Positions 33,429 to 45,676 of a stretch of 64,000 nucleotides of DNA are shown piece after piece. The position numbers were made by a program, and so were the translations under genes. Position 1 is the first letter of the stretch. The number at the start of each line of letters is the position of its first letter. Source of the stretch: Bursaphelenchus xylophilus (lineage: Eukaryota; Nematoda; Chromadorea; Rhabditida; Aphelenchoididae); contig CAJFCV020000005.1 of NCBI GenBank assembly GCA_904066235.2, positions 9,109,501-9,173,500 of the forward strand, read 5' to 3'. The notes beneath the pieces are model-generated. The model was not told the origin of the DNA. It ran no database searches and saw only the letters and a list, made by a program, of their open reading frames with translations.

Positions 33429-34056
33429 ACACTTCATCGGCACGATATTTCTACAATTACTGGTTGCACTTTTGAGAGAGTGACTTTCGGAGTTGGATGA
33501 TCTCAATTACAAACGGAACTCAGTTATTGGCAGTGTTATGTACATACAAAAAAGCGGTCTTACATGTTACTACAAGTTGTTTTGAATCCGTTATTAATCG
33601 AATAAACCAAAAAAAGACCAATCCGTGTGGATCTATCCCTTCATTCTCAATCTGTTCCATTTATTCCGGTTGCCTCAAGATTTGAAAAAAATCATGATTA
33701 TTAAAGAAAAAAAAAAGACTATCGCCTATTACTTTATTAGACTAATAGATAAACAACAAACGGAACAAAGTGCAATTGTCCTATTTCAGCTGACCAATAC
33801 CACCTAGACATGTTTTGGACTTGACGTTGACCAAAAAAGACCTTATACTACATCATGAATAACATCACAAATACTCGGCCTACAACCTCAACCTTATCAC
33901 AAACTAAACTACATAGCATTAGCTTCATTTCGCCGTAATATCCAATCTCTACACAGAAGTACGGTTGAACAATAAAGTATAATATCAAGTCCAAGACGTG
34001 TGTCTAAAATAATATAAATTTAATAGGTCTAATTGGTCGCAAGTTATGATGTTCAC
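33429..34056. other. Convergent 3' flanks of the receptor and PDH-E2 genes
   Basis: The plus-strand AATAAA at 33601-33606 serves the receptor gene. For the minus-strand gene the nearest candidate is ATTAAA near 34016. Otherwise AT-rich with nothing recognised. Confidence 0.4.
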
Positions 34057-37000
34057 TTAGAGGAGCATGGTGTGTGGCTTCTCCAAAAAGCCCTTAAAGT
34101 GCTGGATCCATAACGCGCCCACAGCGCCGTCCACAACGCGATGATCACAGCTGAGGGTGACTTTGATGGTGGTGACTTGTTTGTGGCTAAAACAAAAACA
34201 AATTACAACTATTCCGAACAACTTATAAGCAATTTAATAGCTCATGAAACAGGGTCTCCTAAGACATACAAACATACAAAATCAACTCACCCATCTTCGC
34301 TAGGTCGAAGCTTTTTCTTAGCGGCTCCAACGGCCAGGATGGTGGCTTGAGGCGGATTTATGATGGCGGAGAAATGGTCCACTCCATCGTACATGCCCAA
34401 ATTCGAGACACTGAAGGTTCCTCCCTACAAATACTCCATTAATCTCCCAAAATCGACAAAAAATTCCATGACAACACCAAAATTTTATAATATCCTTACC
34501 TGGAACTCCTGCGGTTGAAGTTTTCCTTCTCTGGCCTTGAGCGCCAGTGCTTTCACCTCCTTGCTGATCTGTAGAATGCCCTTCGAGTCGGCGTCGAATA
34601 CAATTGGGGTCAACAGTCCCTTGTCGGTGGAGACAGCTACACTAACATCGACTTGATTGTTCTGTCGGATGAACGAGTCCATGAAGAAACTGTTGGCTTC
34701 CGGCACTCTGAGGCAGGCCAGCGCCGAGGCTTTGATGATGAAGTCGTTGATGGACAACTTGTGTGGTTTTTGGTCCTTTTTGGCTTCGGCCGCGACGATC
34801 ACATTCAACTTTTCGCGGATCTTCAACAACTCGTCCACTTCGATTTCACTGGTCAAATAATAATGCGGGATGGTGGACTTGGAGTCGGACAGGCGTTTGG
34901 CGATCACCTTTCTCATGTTGGACAACGGTAAATCCTGATATGAGGCGTGTTGAGATGGAGCCGAGACCGGGCCGGTGTGGGCGGCCGAATGGGCTGGAGC
35001 CGCGGCATGGGCAGCTGGGGCGGCGGCCTGGGCGGCTGGTGCTCCCGCTGTGGCTGCTGGAGCACCAGCGGGTGCTACGCCATGGCCGGCGTTCAAGATA
35101 TCACTGGCGATGAGACGTCCGCCTGGACCTGATCCGGCCAGCTGACTGAGTGGGATCCCATGTTCGGCGGCCAATTTCTTGGCATACGGAGAGGCCTTCA
35201 CTCTGCCGCCTTGAGCTGGCGGAGCCTGAGGGGTTGGTGGGACAACGGCAGTGGGTGGTGTGAAAGTTTGGGCAGGGGGTGCTTGAGCTGGTGGGGGTGG
35301 TGGTGGAGGTTGAGCAGCTTGAGGTTTAGGGGCCGCTGGGGCGGCAGCGGCATCACCGGAGGCCGCGAAGTCTCTGAAGGCGGCTACATCGGCTTCCTTC
35401 TCGACAATAATGCAGAGGAGCTGAAAAAATGGATTAGTATTTCATAAAAAACACTAAAATGATACAAAAAAATCTCAAAAATGGATCAAAATTTTTAAAA
35501 TGTTTAAAATCCCGTATAAACACGGATCATAAAATCTTGTTTGCTTCTCAATTCTTCCAAAAAATTTCCTCTAAAATTCAAACAAAAATCCAAAAAATCT
35601 TACTTTTCCAATGGGGATGTCCTTGCTGCCTTCTGGCAACAAGATCTTGGCCAGGTATCCCTCTTCGGGGGTTTCGAAACCCATCGTCGCCTTGTCGGTC
35701 TCAATTTCACAGAGCAAATCTCCTTCGTTGATCTTCTCGCCCTCTTTTTTGGCCCAAGAAACGATGGTTCCCATCTCCATTGTCGGTGACAAGGCCGGCA
35801 ACGTCACTTTCAGATGCTCCGGGAGTTCGGCTGTAATGAAAACGAAGAGGGTAACGTCATAACAAAACAAGAATCTTTACAAAAGTACTTGAATCTAAGA
35901 AGTTTTGAATCACTATTAAAAAATATATATTAATATTGCACTAGAGGTCCAAATCAAAAAAAAAATGATTTTTTTTGCTGAATAGGACATCAAAAGTACT
36001 TGAACCCATCCAAAAGCTATTTCCAACGCTACTATTTAATATGGAAAACAATGATATCAATTACTGTCAAAAAATTATATTACACTAGATCTCAAAGACT
36101 CGGTTTTAGCCCCTCAAAAAATTCTTGAAAACTTTAAAAATAATCACGGCGCTTATTAAGCAACTTCAAAGAATTATGGCCTTTAAATAGGTCATTTACA
36201 TCCGCTTATATTACTATACTGCATAAGCCACTACTACAATATCATCAACCAAATCCAAATTTCAATCCTCAAACGGCTTATCAAAACAATCCAGACCTGT
36301 TTCAAACAAATAATAAATTCAATTTCACCGTTCCTATTAAAATAACGTGTATTCTAAATATCCCATTTGAAACTATAAAACACCATAAAAAGCCTAATAT
36401 TAGCGGTGATTCGAAACGGGGGCGATGCGTGGGATCATCTATATTTGTTTTATTATCCTGTTATTCACACTGCTTAACAAAACCTGTGCGAGTTTAAGGA
36501 AAGCCGAGCGAAAAAGGTACCTAAAGTAATATCGGGAAATGCAAAATTTGATACCGACTCGGTTCAAATCTGCTTACAATATGAAGCCATTCGCTAAAAT
36601 ACGCCCTAAACATCAACAAAAATCATAATTCAACTTACCACTGTAGTATCGTACCCATTTTCCATTGAGCAGAACGTTAGCGCTGGACTTGGTCAAGGGC
36701 TTGAATTTGTACACGTTTTTACTGCAAAAAAACTTGATAATCCTTGTTAAATCAGCTGCAGACTCTTTGGTAACCAAATACTTATCTAGTCGATCATAAA
36801 CACCATTATTTTATATTCACCATGATAAGCTCTTGGAAGAGTCAAATCACATGTGAAATCCTAATCTTTTGTTGTGAAAGCATATGATTTCGAGTACTCT
36901 GAACGTCATCATTCATCAAAAACGTTTCAAATTGCGTCATCTACATGGGAGAAATCAAAACAGAAACTCAAAAAACGTCTAAAATTTGTATTATATTTTC

Positions 37001-37533
37001 CGGAAACTTCTCCTTGTTAATTTTTTACTTTAAAGTCGATACTACACTATTTCCCATAAAACCTAACTGCAAATGTGTTTTTGTCAAAAAATTATCAGAG
37101 TTGATGTGGAATTCGAGCATTCTTCTCCACGCCGCTTTTCCTACTTTTTATGGAATGATACTTTGACCCTTGACGAATCATGCTTTTGCGAACGGGAAGA
37201 GTCGAGAATTATGGAGGTTACTAACTGTTTTTAACAGCGCGTTGCCATCTTTTTACAATAATTCAAAGTTTTTTATAAGACTTATATTACTCATGACAAA
37301 AAATTGCTCTCTGAATTGACAGATCTTTACAAAACTAACAAAAAATGGCGTCAGCGATTCGCAATCCGAACGCTTACAGTATCACTTCTCTTCTTTTCCC
37401 TAAAATTGAGAAAAAGCAAAAAAAATCAGAAAACTTACGTTGCGATCTGACTAAAATGTGCGGCCGAAAGTGCCGAAGCCGGCTGACGGAGGAGTTGGAG
37501 ACTCCGCAGAGAGCGCGCCGAGAGCTTCGACAT
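34057..37533 (-). CDS. dlat-1: Dihydrolipoamide acetyltransferase, E2 of pyruvate dehydrogenase
   Basis: Minus-strand exons 37533-37439, 36721-36639, 35830-35604, 35420-34500, 34424-34291 and 34186-34057 join without frame breaks to 529 residues, the usual size for a single-lipoyl metazoan E2. Order: mitochondrial presequence ([20 protein letters not shown]), the RYYS junction, a lipoyl domain with lipoyl-lysine K106 in EIETDKA, an Ala/Pro-rich linker, the E1/E3-binding domain (about 210-244, [14 protein letters not shown]), a second Ala/Pro linker, and the acyltransferase domain ending in [10 protein letters not shown], where His502 and Asp506 are catalytic. It transfers acetyl groups from lipoate to CoA in the mitochondrial matrix and forms the core of the complex. 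A splice acceptor (37562-37563, TATTGCAG on the minus strand) lies 28 bases before the ATG. Some metazoan E2 proteins have two lipoyl domains; I see one. Confidence 0.95.
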
Positions 37534-38301
37534 ACTTTCGGTGGGCGTTTTCGGTGGGAATCTGCAATAGGACGCCATTTATGGGAAGCGTAAGATGGGC
37601 AAGTATAAGGTCGGAAAGTTGGGAGATCCACGATGATATGCAGGAATGTACCAAATAGAGGTTGGATATGTCGTAGACAATACAGTTAAAGTGACAGATT
37701 ACTGGGAATTCGGTAAAGAAATATCAAAGAAAATCCAACCGACTAGATTTTTAGGTAATAACAGCCAATAAATAAACTTTTTTTTCAAGCCTTAGAAGCT
37801 TTTATATAAACTACAGCCAACGCAGGAGACCTTAGAGGTCCTAGAATCGCCAATTTCAGCCGCCAATTACAGTAATCTCTCAATTTCTTTTTGAAAATTT
37901 CGAAATCGGGCAAAAAACTTGGCAGATCTAGTAAAACCTGCGAATAATAGTAATATTTAGTAGCCTTTCAGCCTTCACAATACTTGCTTTGGCTTCAGAT
38001 GAATAGAGTGCACAGTAGATAAGAAAGCAAACACCGTTTTTGTTGTGTTCAAGCGCCCTTTCCACGGTTCTCTCTCTCTTTGATTCCCGCGAAAAATTCC
38101 AGCGTTGGGGGATGGGCAATGAAAAAATTAGATCATACCGAGAGCCGTGGCGAAGATCAAGTGTGTGTGAATGACGATTCAAGGGCGCTTCTAAGGGGTA
38201 GAGAGTGTGAATTGGAGCTAACTGGGATTAGGTTACTAATTGAAATTTTTAGTGACCAAAGCCATCAATACTGTAAAAAAAGTTGTCGAATGCGACCTCT
38301 A
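37534..38301. other. Upstream flank of the PDH-E2 gene
   Basis: Contains the probable trans-splice acceptor at 37562-37563 (minus strand). Short overlapping open frames on both strands near 37345-37654 are shadows of the first coding exon. No other gene is seen. Confidence 0.35.
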
Positions 38302-38492
38302 CAGTAGGGGACCTGACCCAGAGGCAAAAAACGTACCATTTTGTATCCAGGAAGTATCAAAAATACGGAAAAATGCTTCCCTCTCCAACTAAAATTTTTC
38401 TCATTTGTAGAGGGAAACATTTTGCCACATTTTTGATACTTCCCGGATGCAAAATGGTACGTTTTTTTGATACTGCATCAAGCATCCCACTG
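38302..38492. mobile_element. Palindromic MITE, CAGTG family
   Basis: Starts at a TA with CAGTAGGGGACCTGACCCAG and ends AAGCATCCCACTG, with arms containing GTATCCAGGAAGTATC and its complement. It is shorter than the other copies because the centre is deleted. Confidence 0.75.
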
Positions 38493-39582
38493 CATTAATT
38501 TTAAATTTGTCTGTACAGAGATTCTTCGTTGTATGGAGGGGTTCTTGGCCTAAACCCTCGTTCTGGCTGCTAAAGTCGTTTGTTATGCAGATTTGGTTTG
38601 TTCCTATTTGATTTATAGAGACACTATTACAAATCCGACCAAGACACCTTATATACCCAACACTGTCTGTAACAGACGACATTGGCGAAAACAAAAAGTA
38701 TTTTAGACCAAAACCCTCCACACAACAACGTCTCTCCAAAACCGACAAATCTGACCTTCCTTTCAAAATTTTGAAAGAAACATGATAAACCAGAGGTCAC
38801 CGGCGTCTATTACAGCATTTCAAATAATATTAAACAAGAAAGACTAGCTCATGAGGCCAAAAATGGACGACCGACCTAGAACAATATAATCTAGACCAAT
38901 CTCAATCGATTTCCAGGTGAAGCTAAACTTTGGTAGGTCAATTAAAATGTATAATCTCATAAACACCACCAAATCCAATATTCATAGCCTCAAGCATTTA
39001 TAAAATCATAAAAAAATCTTCGTTCTAAAACTGGGACATTTCAGCCACAAAATTTTTCAAACACTATTCCAAAAAGTCCAAAACTTCTCGAAAAAATAGC
39101 CCCATAACCAATGGTCTGATAACCTTGGTCTCTTTTTTCAAAATTCCTCCCGCTGCACTTGATTATCGGGTGGGATTTTTCCCGAACAAACACCCCTTGG
39201 ACGCATGTGAAGACAATGTGAAATGGAATGCACCCCGCTTTCTCAGACGTGAACAGACTTACGAAGAACGGAACGGAGGAGAAAAAAAAGAGGATGATGT
39301 TCAAAAGTGAGGACAAATAAGTGGGAAAGGGATGGCATTTCAGGTGAAGCGATGGATCAAAACTATTTTCAGACGAATAAAAACAAAAGGACAAATCACA
39401 GAGCACGGCATGCCGTACTTTACAGCGACAACCCATCTACCCGACTACAGAGCTGTTGTCAACAAAAAATGTAGACTATAGACAATTATCTGCTCGAATT
39501 TCAACAAAATCTACATCGAGGTTTGGATTCAACGCAATTTTCAAATTCACAACAAAAAATTTTGAATCATCTAACCCGGCAA

Positions 39583-39829
39583 CAGTGACGGACCTGATCC
39601 AGAGGTAAAAAGCGTACCATTTTGCATCCGGGAAGTATCAAAAAATGTGGCAAGATCCTTCCGTCTCCAAGTGAAAAAACTACGTTTAGAAGGGCGCCCA
39701 AAAAAAGAGCAGGCGCGCCTTCGAAATCGCATTTTTTTCAGCTGGAGAGGGTGGTATTTTGCTACATTTTTTGATACCTCCTGGATGCAAAATGGTACGT
39801 TTTTTACCACTGGATCAGGTCCGTCACTG
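39583..39829. mobile_element. Palindromic MITE, CAGTG family
   Basis: Starts CAGTGACGGACCTGATCCAG and ends GGATCAGGTCCGTCACTG followed by TA. The termini are perfect inverted repeats over 18 bp and similarity runs to the centre. Confidence 0.8.
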
Positions 39830-40591
39830 TACATTGTCTTTAGTTTTAAACCGCTCAAACAACTTTTCCACTTTCTCGCCTAAATCAGTATCGTCCGCAC
39901 CTGATTTTACTTTTATAATAGATGCATTTTTCGGAATTTTCGAGAACAAAACTTTGATTAGACACTCCCATGACCATTGTGACCAAAACAAAATCAGTAA
40001 GAATTCAAGATTAAAGTCAGATCATAATAAAAGAATTCCGTGATTTTTTCAAAATTGGACAATAAGGATCCCGTAAAAATGGTCTCTAAATCGACCAATA
40101 AGTCCTTAAGCCTAATTTATTTTCATTCATCAGTGCCTATGCTCATAATAAAAATCATTTTTACCTCATCCTCATAGAGGGTCGGCCTCCACACGCCCTT
40201 CGGCATAACTAACAAAAATCAGCCAACAAAACAAACTTGGAAGACCAGGAAAGAACTTGATAACGAAGGCTGTTGATAGTGCAGAAAACCAGGTTTTGAA
40301 ATCGAATCATTTGCAAGACCTTTTATTTCTTGATATTGTTTACTCCGCGTAGTTCACGTGGACATTCAAGGAAGTTAAGATAAAAGTTTCTACGTGAGAA
40401 ATACGAGCAACCGAGTATGAAACCCCGTCAGGTATTAATATAATTATTGTAGCCACTTAAATCACCTTGATTTAAAATCACTATATTACACTTGATAAAT
40501 TAGTATCCCCGACCTGATTAAAAACTATCTAACCTGTCGCTTTAGCACAGATCAAGACCTTGAAGCCAATTAACTGCAGAAACAGACATTA

Positions 40592-40847
40592 CAATGGGCA
40601 ACCTGATCCAGTGACAGAAAACGTACCATTTTGGATCCGGAAAGTATCAAAAATGTGGCAAAATGCTTCCCTCTCCAAGTGAAAAAACTCCGATTTCACC
40701 AGCGCTCTTTTTGTGAGGGAAAGGACACGCACGCGCGCCCTTCAAAAAGAAGTTTTTTCACTTGAAGAGGGAAGCATTTTTCCACATTTTTGATACTTCC
40801 CGGATCCAAAATGGTACGTTTTTTGACTCTGGATCAGGTCCCCACTG
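40592..40847. mobile_element. Palindromic MITE, CAGTG family
   Basis: Preceded by TA and starting CAATGGGCAACCTGATCCAG; ends GGATCAGGTCCCCACTG. Arms contain GGATCCGGAAAGTATC and the complement. Confidence 0.8.
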
Positions 40848-41125
40848 TGCACAAGGATACCATAAAGGAAATTACAAAAAACGTCTAATTCAGGCCAGAA
40901 TCAAGCAAAAAATATATTTTTTTGGCTTAAGACTGTACTCATCAACAAATATAAAAATGATAGGCTCAGCTTAAGCTAAATTCAGTCTTAAACGACGACA
41001 TATAGACCTGTTTTGCCATGTACCACAACAATTAATCTCGCTTGCAGTCTTTTGTCTCACCACGAAAATGAAAAGGGGTTTGGCATTCTGCAAAATAAAA
41101 GAATTTCCAAAGAATATTTTTTTTA

Positions 41126-41787
41126 CAGGGTGTTCCAAGAATTATGGAAAAAACTATTCGTTAATAACTTTGTGCTCGCTGGTCCAATCCGAAATTTTTT
41201 TTTGCATTTTGCAGAAAAGCCTTGGAGTTTTTAGAATCAAAAAAAATTTTTTTGTTTAATCGGCGGAGGCTTCCGTAATCCGCCTTGAATTCGGCGGAGT
41301 GCTTTTTTCACAAACGAGGCTGTGAAAATGGATTGATTTTTTTCTCCGCCGATTTCTCCGCCGAATTGCTTTTTTTATTCTCCCAGTATGCCGAAGGTGT
41401 AACAAGTCGTATTTAGGCGCCATGCCACCAGGAATACCATAAGTTTTGATTTTGGCCAATTTTGACTCTCCAAAGTCGAAGAAAAATCGTACGCCGAGGT
41501 TAAAAAATGTCTCCGCCGAATGACAAAGATTTGAAATAAATGTCATGCTGTATCCTCTGAATCCTTTCCCGCCCATTTTCTTCACACATACAACTCATTT
41601 GGGAAAAAAACACTCCGCCGAATTCAAGGAGGATTACTGAAGTCTCCGCCGATCTAAGAAAAAAATTTTTTCTGATTCTAAAAACTCAAATGTTTTACTG
41701 TAAAATGCAAAAGAAATTTTTCGGATTGGACCACCGAGCACAAAGTTATTAATGAATAGTTTTTTCCATAATTCTAGGAACACCCTG
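41126..41787. mobile_element. TIR element, CAGGGTGTTCC ends, with TCCGCCGA repeats
   Basis: Flanked by TA (41124-41125 and 41788-41789). Arms of about 150 bp begin CAGGGTGTTCCAAGAATTAT and end with the near complement ATAATTCTAGGAACACCCTG. The interior repeats TCCGCCGA/TCGGCGGA at least seven times in both orientations. No transposase is present, so it is non-autonomous. The terminal CAGGGTG and TA target relate it to the elements at 1938 and 9922. Confidence 0.75.
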
Positions 41788-43412
41788 TATAAAAACGATT
41801 TTCTCGCCTTCCAAGTCCTGTTTCCTAGCCAAAAGTTCCTTTAGACGTCGGCAAGTTGCCAAATGACATGGGTATGAACCATCAAAGTCTAAATTATTAC
41901 ATAAAGACACTATAATTGATAAAATATATAAATCTTCATGACTTTTTTTATATTTATTTTTCCCATTTGCAGAATGCCAAAAAGTGCCAAAAAGCCGGGA
42001 ACTGATTTTTGTTATGGGGAAAGATTGATGTATAACTCCTCAGCCGAGTAGTAAATGTGCCGCGATTTTTTGCATACTGTTTGATAAGAATGTGTCAATG
42101 TTGACTTCCAAGTTTCATGCGATTTTTCGTTATTATAAGTCGGTTAGACCACGGGAAAGATTGCAATTGTTGAATACTTAAGGTGGCTATATCTTGCAAA
42201 CGGTAAAAACTGCAAAAATTATTTTAGGTGGTGCAGATAGAGTTCTATTCCCTCCTTCTTATTTACTATTCACCCAATCACCCGATGTCCTCAAAAGTGA
42301 GAGGCGATAATATTTGTTGGACCGTGTTTTTGTAACGAAGTGTTCAAAAATTTCAATCAATAATTGAGAAGACTAGCTAAAAAAGCGCTTTTCAATTGGG
42401 ATTAATTGTTGTGTACAATATCACAAAACCAATCTAAAGAAAAAGAATACGAAAAATGATATAAAATACAAAATTCTTGAGCTACGAAGTTCCTATCACA
42501 TCTGCTTTCTAAATGTAGACAGACGTTTTTGTTTGTCTGAACTTTTATTTTTTAAAAAAAGTACATAAGTTGGGATAGCTATAACAACCTAGATAGATAG
42601 CTATCTCAACCTTTGCATCCAGACAGGTTGTTGATGGAAAGACAGAAAATTTAGAAAGTTCGACTTTAACATAGTCTCACATTTCAACTTACAATTTCAT
42701 TTCGATTCAAAACAGAACAAATCCACAAAATTTCGAAAACAAATCATTCGAAATAGCTTGATACACTCACGGACAAAAGTATAAAATGGCGAGCTTGGCC
42801 GGGCGTCCCCGAAACCCACGTAAAAGCACGTTCGTCACATTTTATCCGTTCCCCAAAACACACGATATAAAAAAAATTTGAAAAAGTATCAGTAAAACCC
42901 GGGAAAAAAATTTCTTATCAAACGAACGGCCAAAACGTTTAGGTCAAAGGCCTAAGGGGCTTTCGACTTCCTCTTGTCTTCGGGGCCAAGCTTGTTCCGG
43001 AAAAATAAATAAAAATGGGCCGATTTTCGGGGTTTCACACCGAAAAATTGAAGTGCCAAAAAAATTTTGCGGGCTTTTGGCATTATGTTGCAACCTGTTC
43101 TTCTTTTTGTTTTTTTGTTGTTCCTTTTTTCCTCGGGGTATCCGGCAATCTTGCAGCGAATTTGAGGTAAAACACGAACTGTCAGAAACTTATAGCTGCT
43201 AATATTGTTTTTATATTATCATTCTCGGATATTAGTTCCTTTTCATATAAAATTTTGATGTTTTATCTGAATTTTTTTAATTCTTCGATAAGACCCCTTT
43301 GTTATACGGCTTATATCTCTTCTTTCACAGCACTTTTTACCATTTCTGTTTGATTTATTTTTATTGCAATTGACTAAATAAGACGAAATATTTTTAAAAT
43401 CCCGACTTTTAG
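41788..43412. other. Gene-free stretch upstream of NELF-A
   Basis: AT-rich sequence with no convincing open frame. A splice acceptor (CGACTTTTAG, ending 43412) lies five bases before the NELF-A start codon and is a probable trans-splice site. Confidence 0.4.
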
Positions 43413-43417
43413 ACAAA

Positions 43418-44875
43418 ATGACACATCCAGCGGCAAACCTAAAGGGAATGGACTTGGTGAAGTGGCTTGACACCAAACTTGGAGACACACAAGCGCATTG
43501 GTGCAGTCGACAAGCGGCTGGAGTGTTATCCAAAGAGCTGCTCACTGAATTGGCCACTTGCTTCAGCGCCTTGGAAATGCATGTAAAGTTGAAGCTAATA
43601 CAATCTATTCCGCATTTATCCCCAAAACTTCTGGATAATGTAAGATTTGGCATGAAATTTATATTGTTCTTGGTTTAGTGGAGGGAGCCCTTGGAAAATC
43701 TGCTGCATATTGCTCAAAACGACTCAAGTGAATGGGTAAAGGTGATGGCTGAATTGTACTCGCAATTTCCATCAAAAAGATATCTAAAGTCTTCGACAAT
43801 GAATCCAAATGACAATTTCAGTCAGACGGTTAGCCATCTGTCTCAAAGTTGTAAGTACTACATAATTTTGATGGTTTTCTCTCTTCAAATTAGTGGCGGC
43901 GTTGGTCCCAACACTCACGAGGAAGGTGGTACCCGAAGATTTTATCATTGCAACACCGCAAACTACCAAAATGATGTATGGTTATACTGAGGACGAGCCA
44001 AAACAACATTTTAAATTGAGAAGGCCGTCGAAAGCTCAAGCACTACTTGAAGATGCCTTGAAAAGTAAGAATAAGACTCTGTATAGCTTCTGGATGTTTT
44101 TACAAGACATGGAGATGAAATTCTTAATTGAAAATTGGTATTTTAGCCGCTGAATCGCTGAACGACCCCAATAGTCACAAGAAAGCGCCAGTCACAAGTT
44201 ATGTCTCAAGTTTGCCCATCCGAATGCGCAACAATCAACGACGAATGGATGTGTCAAGTATGTTTACTATTTGAGTTTTCCATTTTCTCAATTTTAGTGC
44301 CCATGAAAGGGATAAAGTCGGCAAATCCCTCAAAAATCTCAGGCGGGTTCACCAACGAACCTAAGAAATTCCAACGAAACCTCACAAAAAGAGAAGGAGG
44401 TGCAATGTTGTTGGATATCTCTGACCTCCCTCAACCCCATCTCAAAAAACGCCGCGGCCCCGCGATCATTGAGCCTAAGGCAATCAAACCGGACGAACCG
44501 AAGGAACCCAAAAAACGCGGCCGAAAGTCGAAAGCCGAAAAGGAAGCGGAGCAACGGGCGGCAGAAGAGGCAAAGAATCCGTTGCCGTCGCCCTCCGAAC
44601 CCGCACCTCAGCCAGAACAGCAACCAGAAAATGAAGAGGAAAGTCCGCAACCGTCGGCCCCGAATTTCCAAGGTTTCCCGAACAACTTTTTCGATTCCGG
44701 CTATCAAATGCCGTTTTCGCCGTTCTTCCAACAGAACTCGGTTTTCCCATACCAACCCCAGCAGCCCGTCCCGCCGCAGATTGACATACCTCAACAGTCT
44801 ATGAACTTCTCAAATTTTAACCCAAACCCGTCGCCGAGTTTCCCCGAGGGATTCTTTGGAAACGATATCCAATAG
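43418..44875 (+). CDS. NELFA: Negative elongation factor A (NELF-A) homologue
   Basis: Exons 43418-43639, 43679-43850, 43894-44064, 44147-44257 and 44298-44875 (introns 39-82 bp) give 417 residues. The N-terminal domain matches NELF-A: WLDTKLGDTQAHW near residue 16, then a short helical run with VKLKLIQSIPHL. Further matches follow in order: HFKLRRPSKAQALLEDALK, a basic MKGI motif, and GGAMLLDISDLP with a following KKRR. The remainder is Pro/Gln/Phe-rich with an AT-hook-like KKRGRKSKAEKEAEQ. NELF-A is the subunit that helps NELF hold RNA polymerase II in the promoter-proximal pause. The family's conserved C-terminal motif is not in this open frame but may be encoded by the next gene. A probable AATAAA lies at 45364-45369. 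The identification rests on remembered family motifs; C. elegans is reported to lack NELF. Confidence 0.85.
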
Positions 44876-45640
44876 GTCTACCTCAATATTATTAGGATAA
44901 GATAGGTGAGTAGAGAGTGGAAGTAATGGGGAAATAGGACTTTTAGAGTAGAGTAGAGACCTTTGATGAAGAGTTGGGACGGAATCCAGGTGGTTTTTGG
45001 AAATCTAGGGCGCAGCTCGCAATTTCCAAATTTGCTGATGCAAGGTCAAAATTGGCGATAAGTATAAAATTTAGAAGTTCTTCAGTGTTGTAAGACCTTT
45101 TTCGAAGTCATTAGCTGATTGATCTTATTATTAGTAGTAACCTCGGGCGCAGCTCGCCATTCCAAAATTTGCAGAAACCTCCAGGATAGTGCAAAATTAA
45201 TGGTGTTTATGTGATTCCCCAAGATTATCATGATATTACAGACACAAAACCGCACTTATTCCATGATTGTACGCAATGTTACGGGTACTCTCACACATTT
45301 CACAACCTTCTCACAATCCAGTGATGTACAGTATTTTTGATATTTTTCTTGTCTTTTATTGGTAATAAATTAACAACAAATGATTTGTTGAAGAGTTCTT
45401 GAAGTAATTGCAACAGTTTTGAAAACTATTTTTATTTGACACTCTTGATATTGTGATTATTTTTGCTTGTTTTAGAGATTTATGATGCTTTTTTTTGTGA
45501 ACTTTGCTAGTCGCGATTGGACCGTTTTTCTCTGTTTTCGCGAAATTCCCAGAGAAAAATCGAAAGAAATTGGCAGAAAATCCGGGTTCGGAGTGTCTGT
45601 TTTTCCGATTGTTTTCACTAATTTCCCCACATTTCTTCAG
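44876..45640. other. Spacer between NELF-A and the next gene
   Basis: Contains two copies of the motif GGGCGCAGCTCGC (about 45009 and 45147) and AATAAA at 45364-45369. An acceptor ACATTTCTTCAG ends at 45640 and leads into the next coding region. Confidence 0.45.
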
Positions 45641-45676
45641 ATCTCAACAAAATTCATTCCGATTTTCTTGGTTGCC

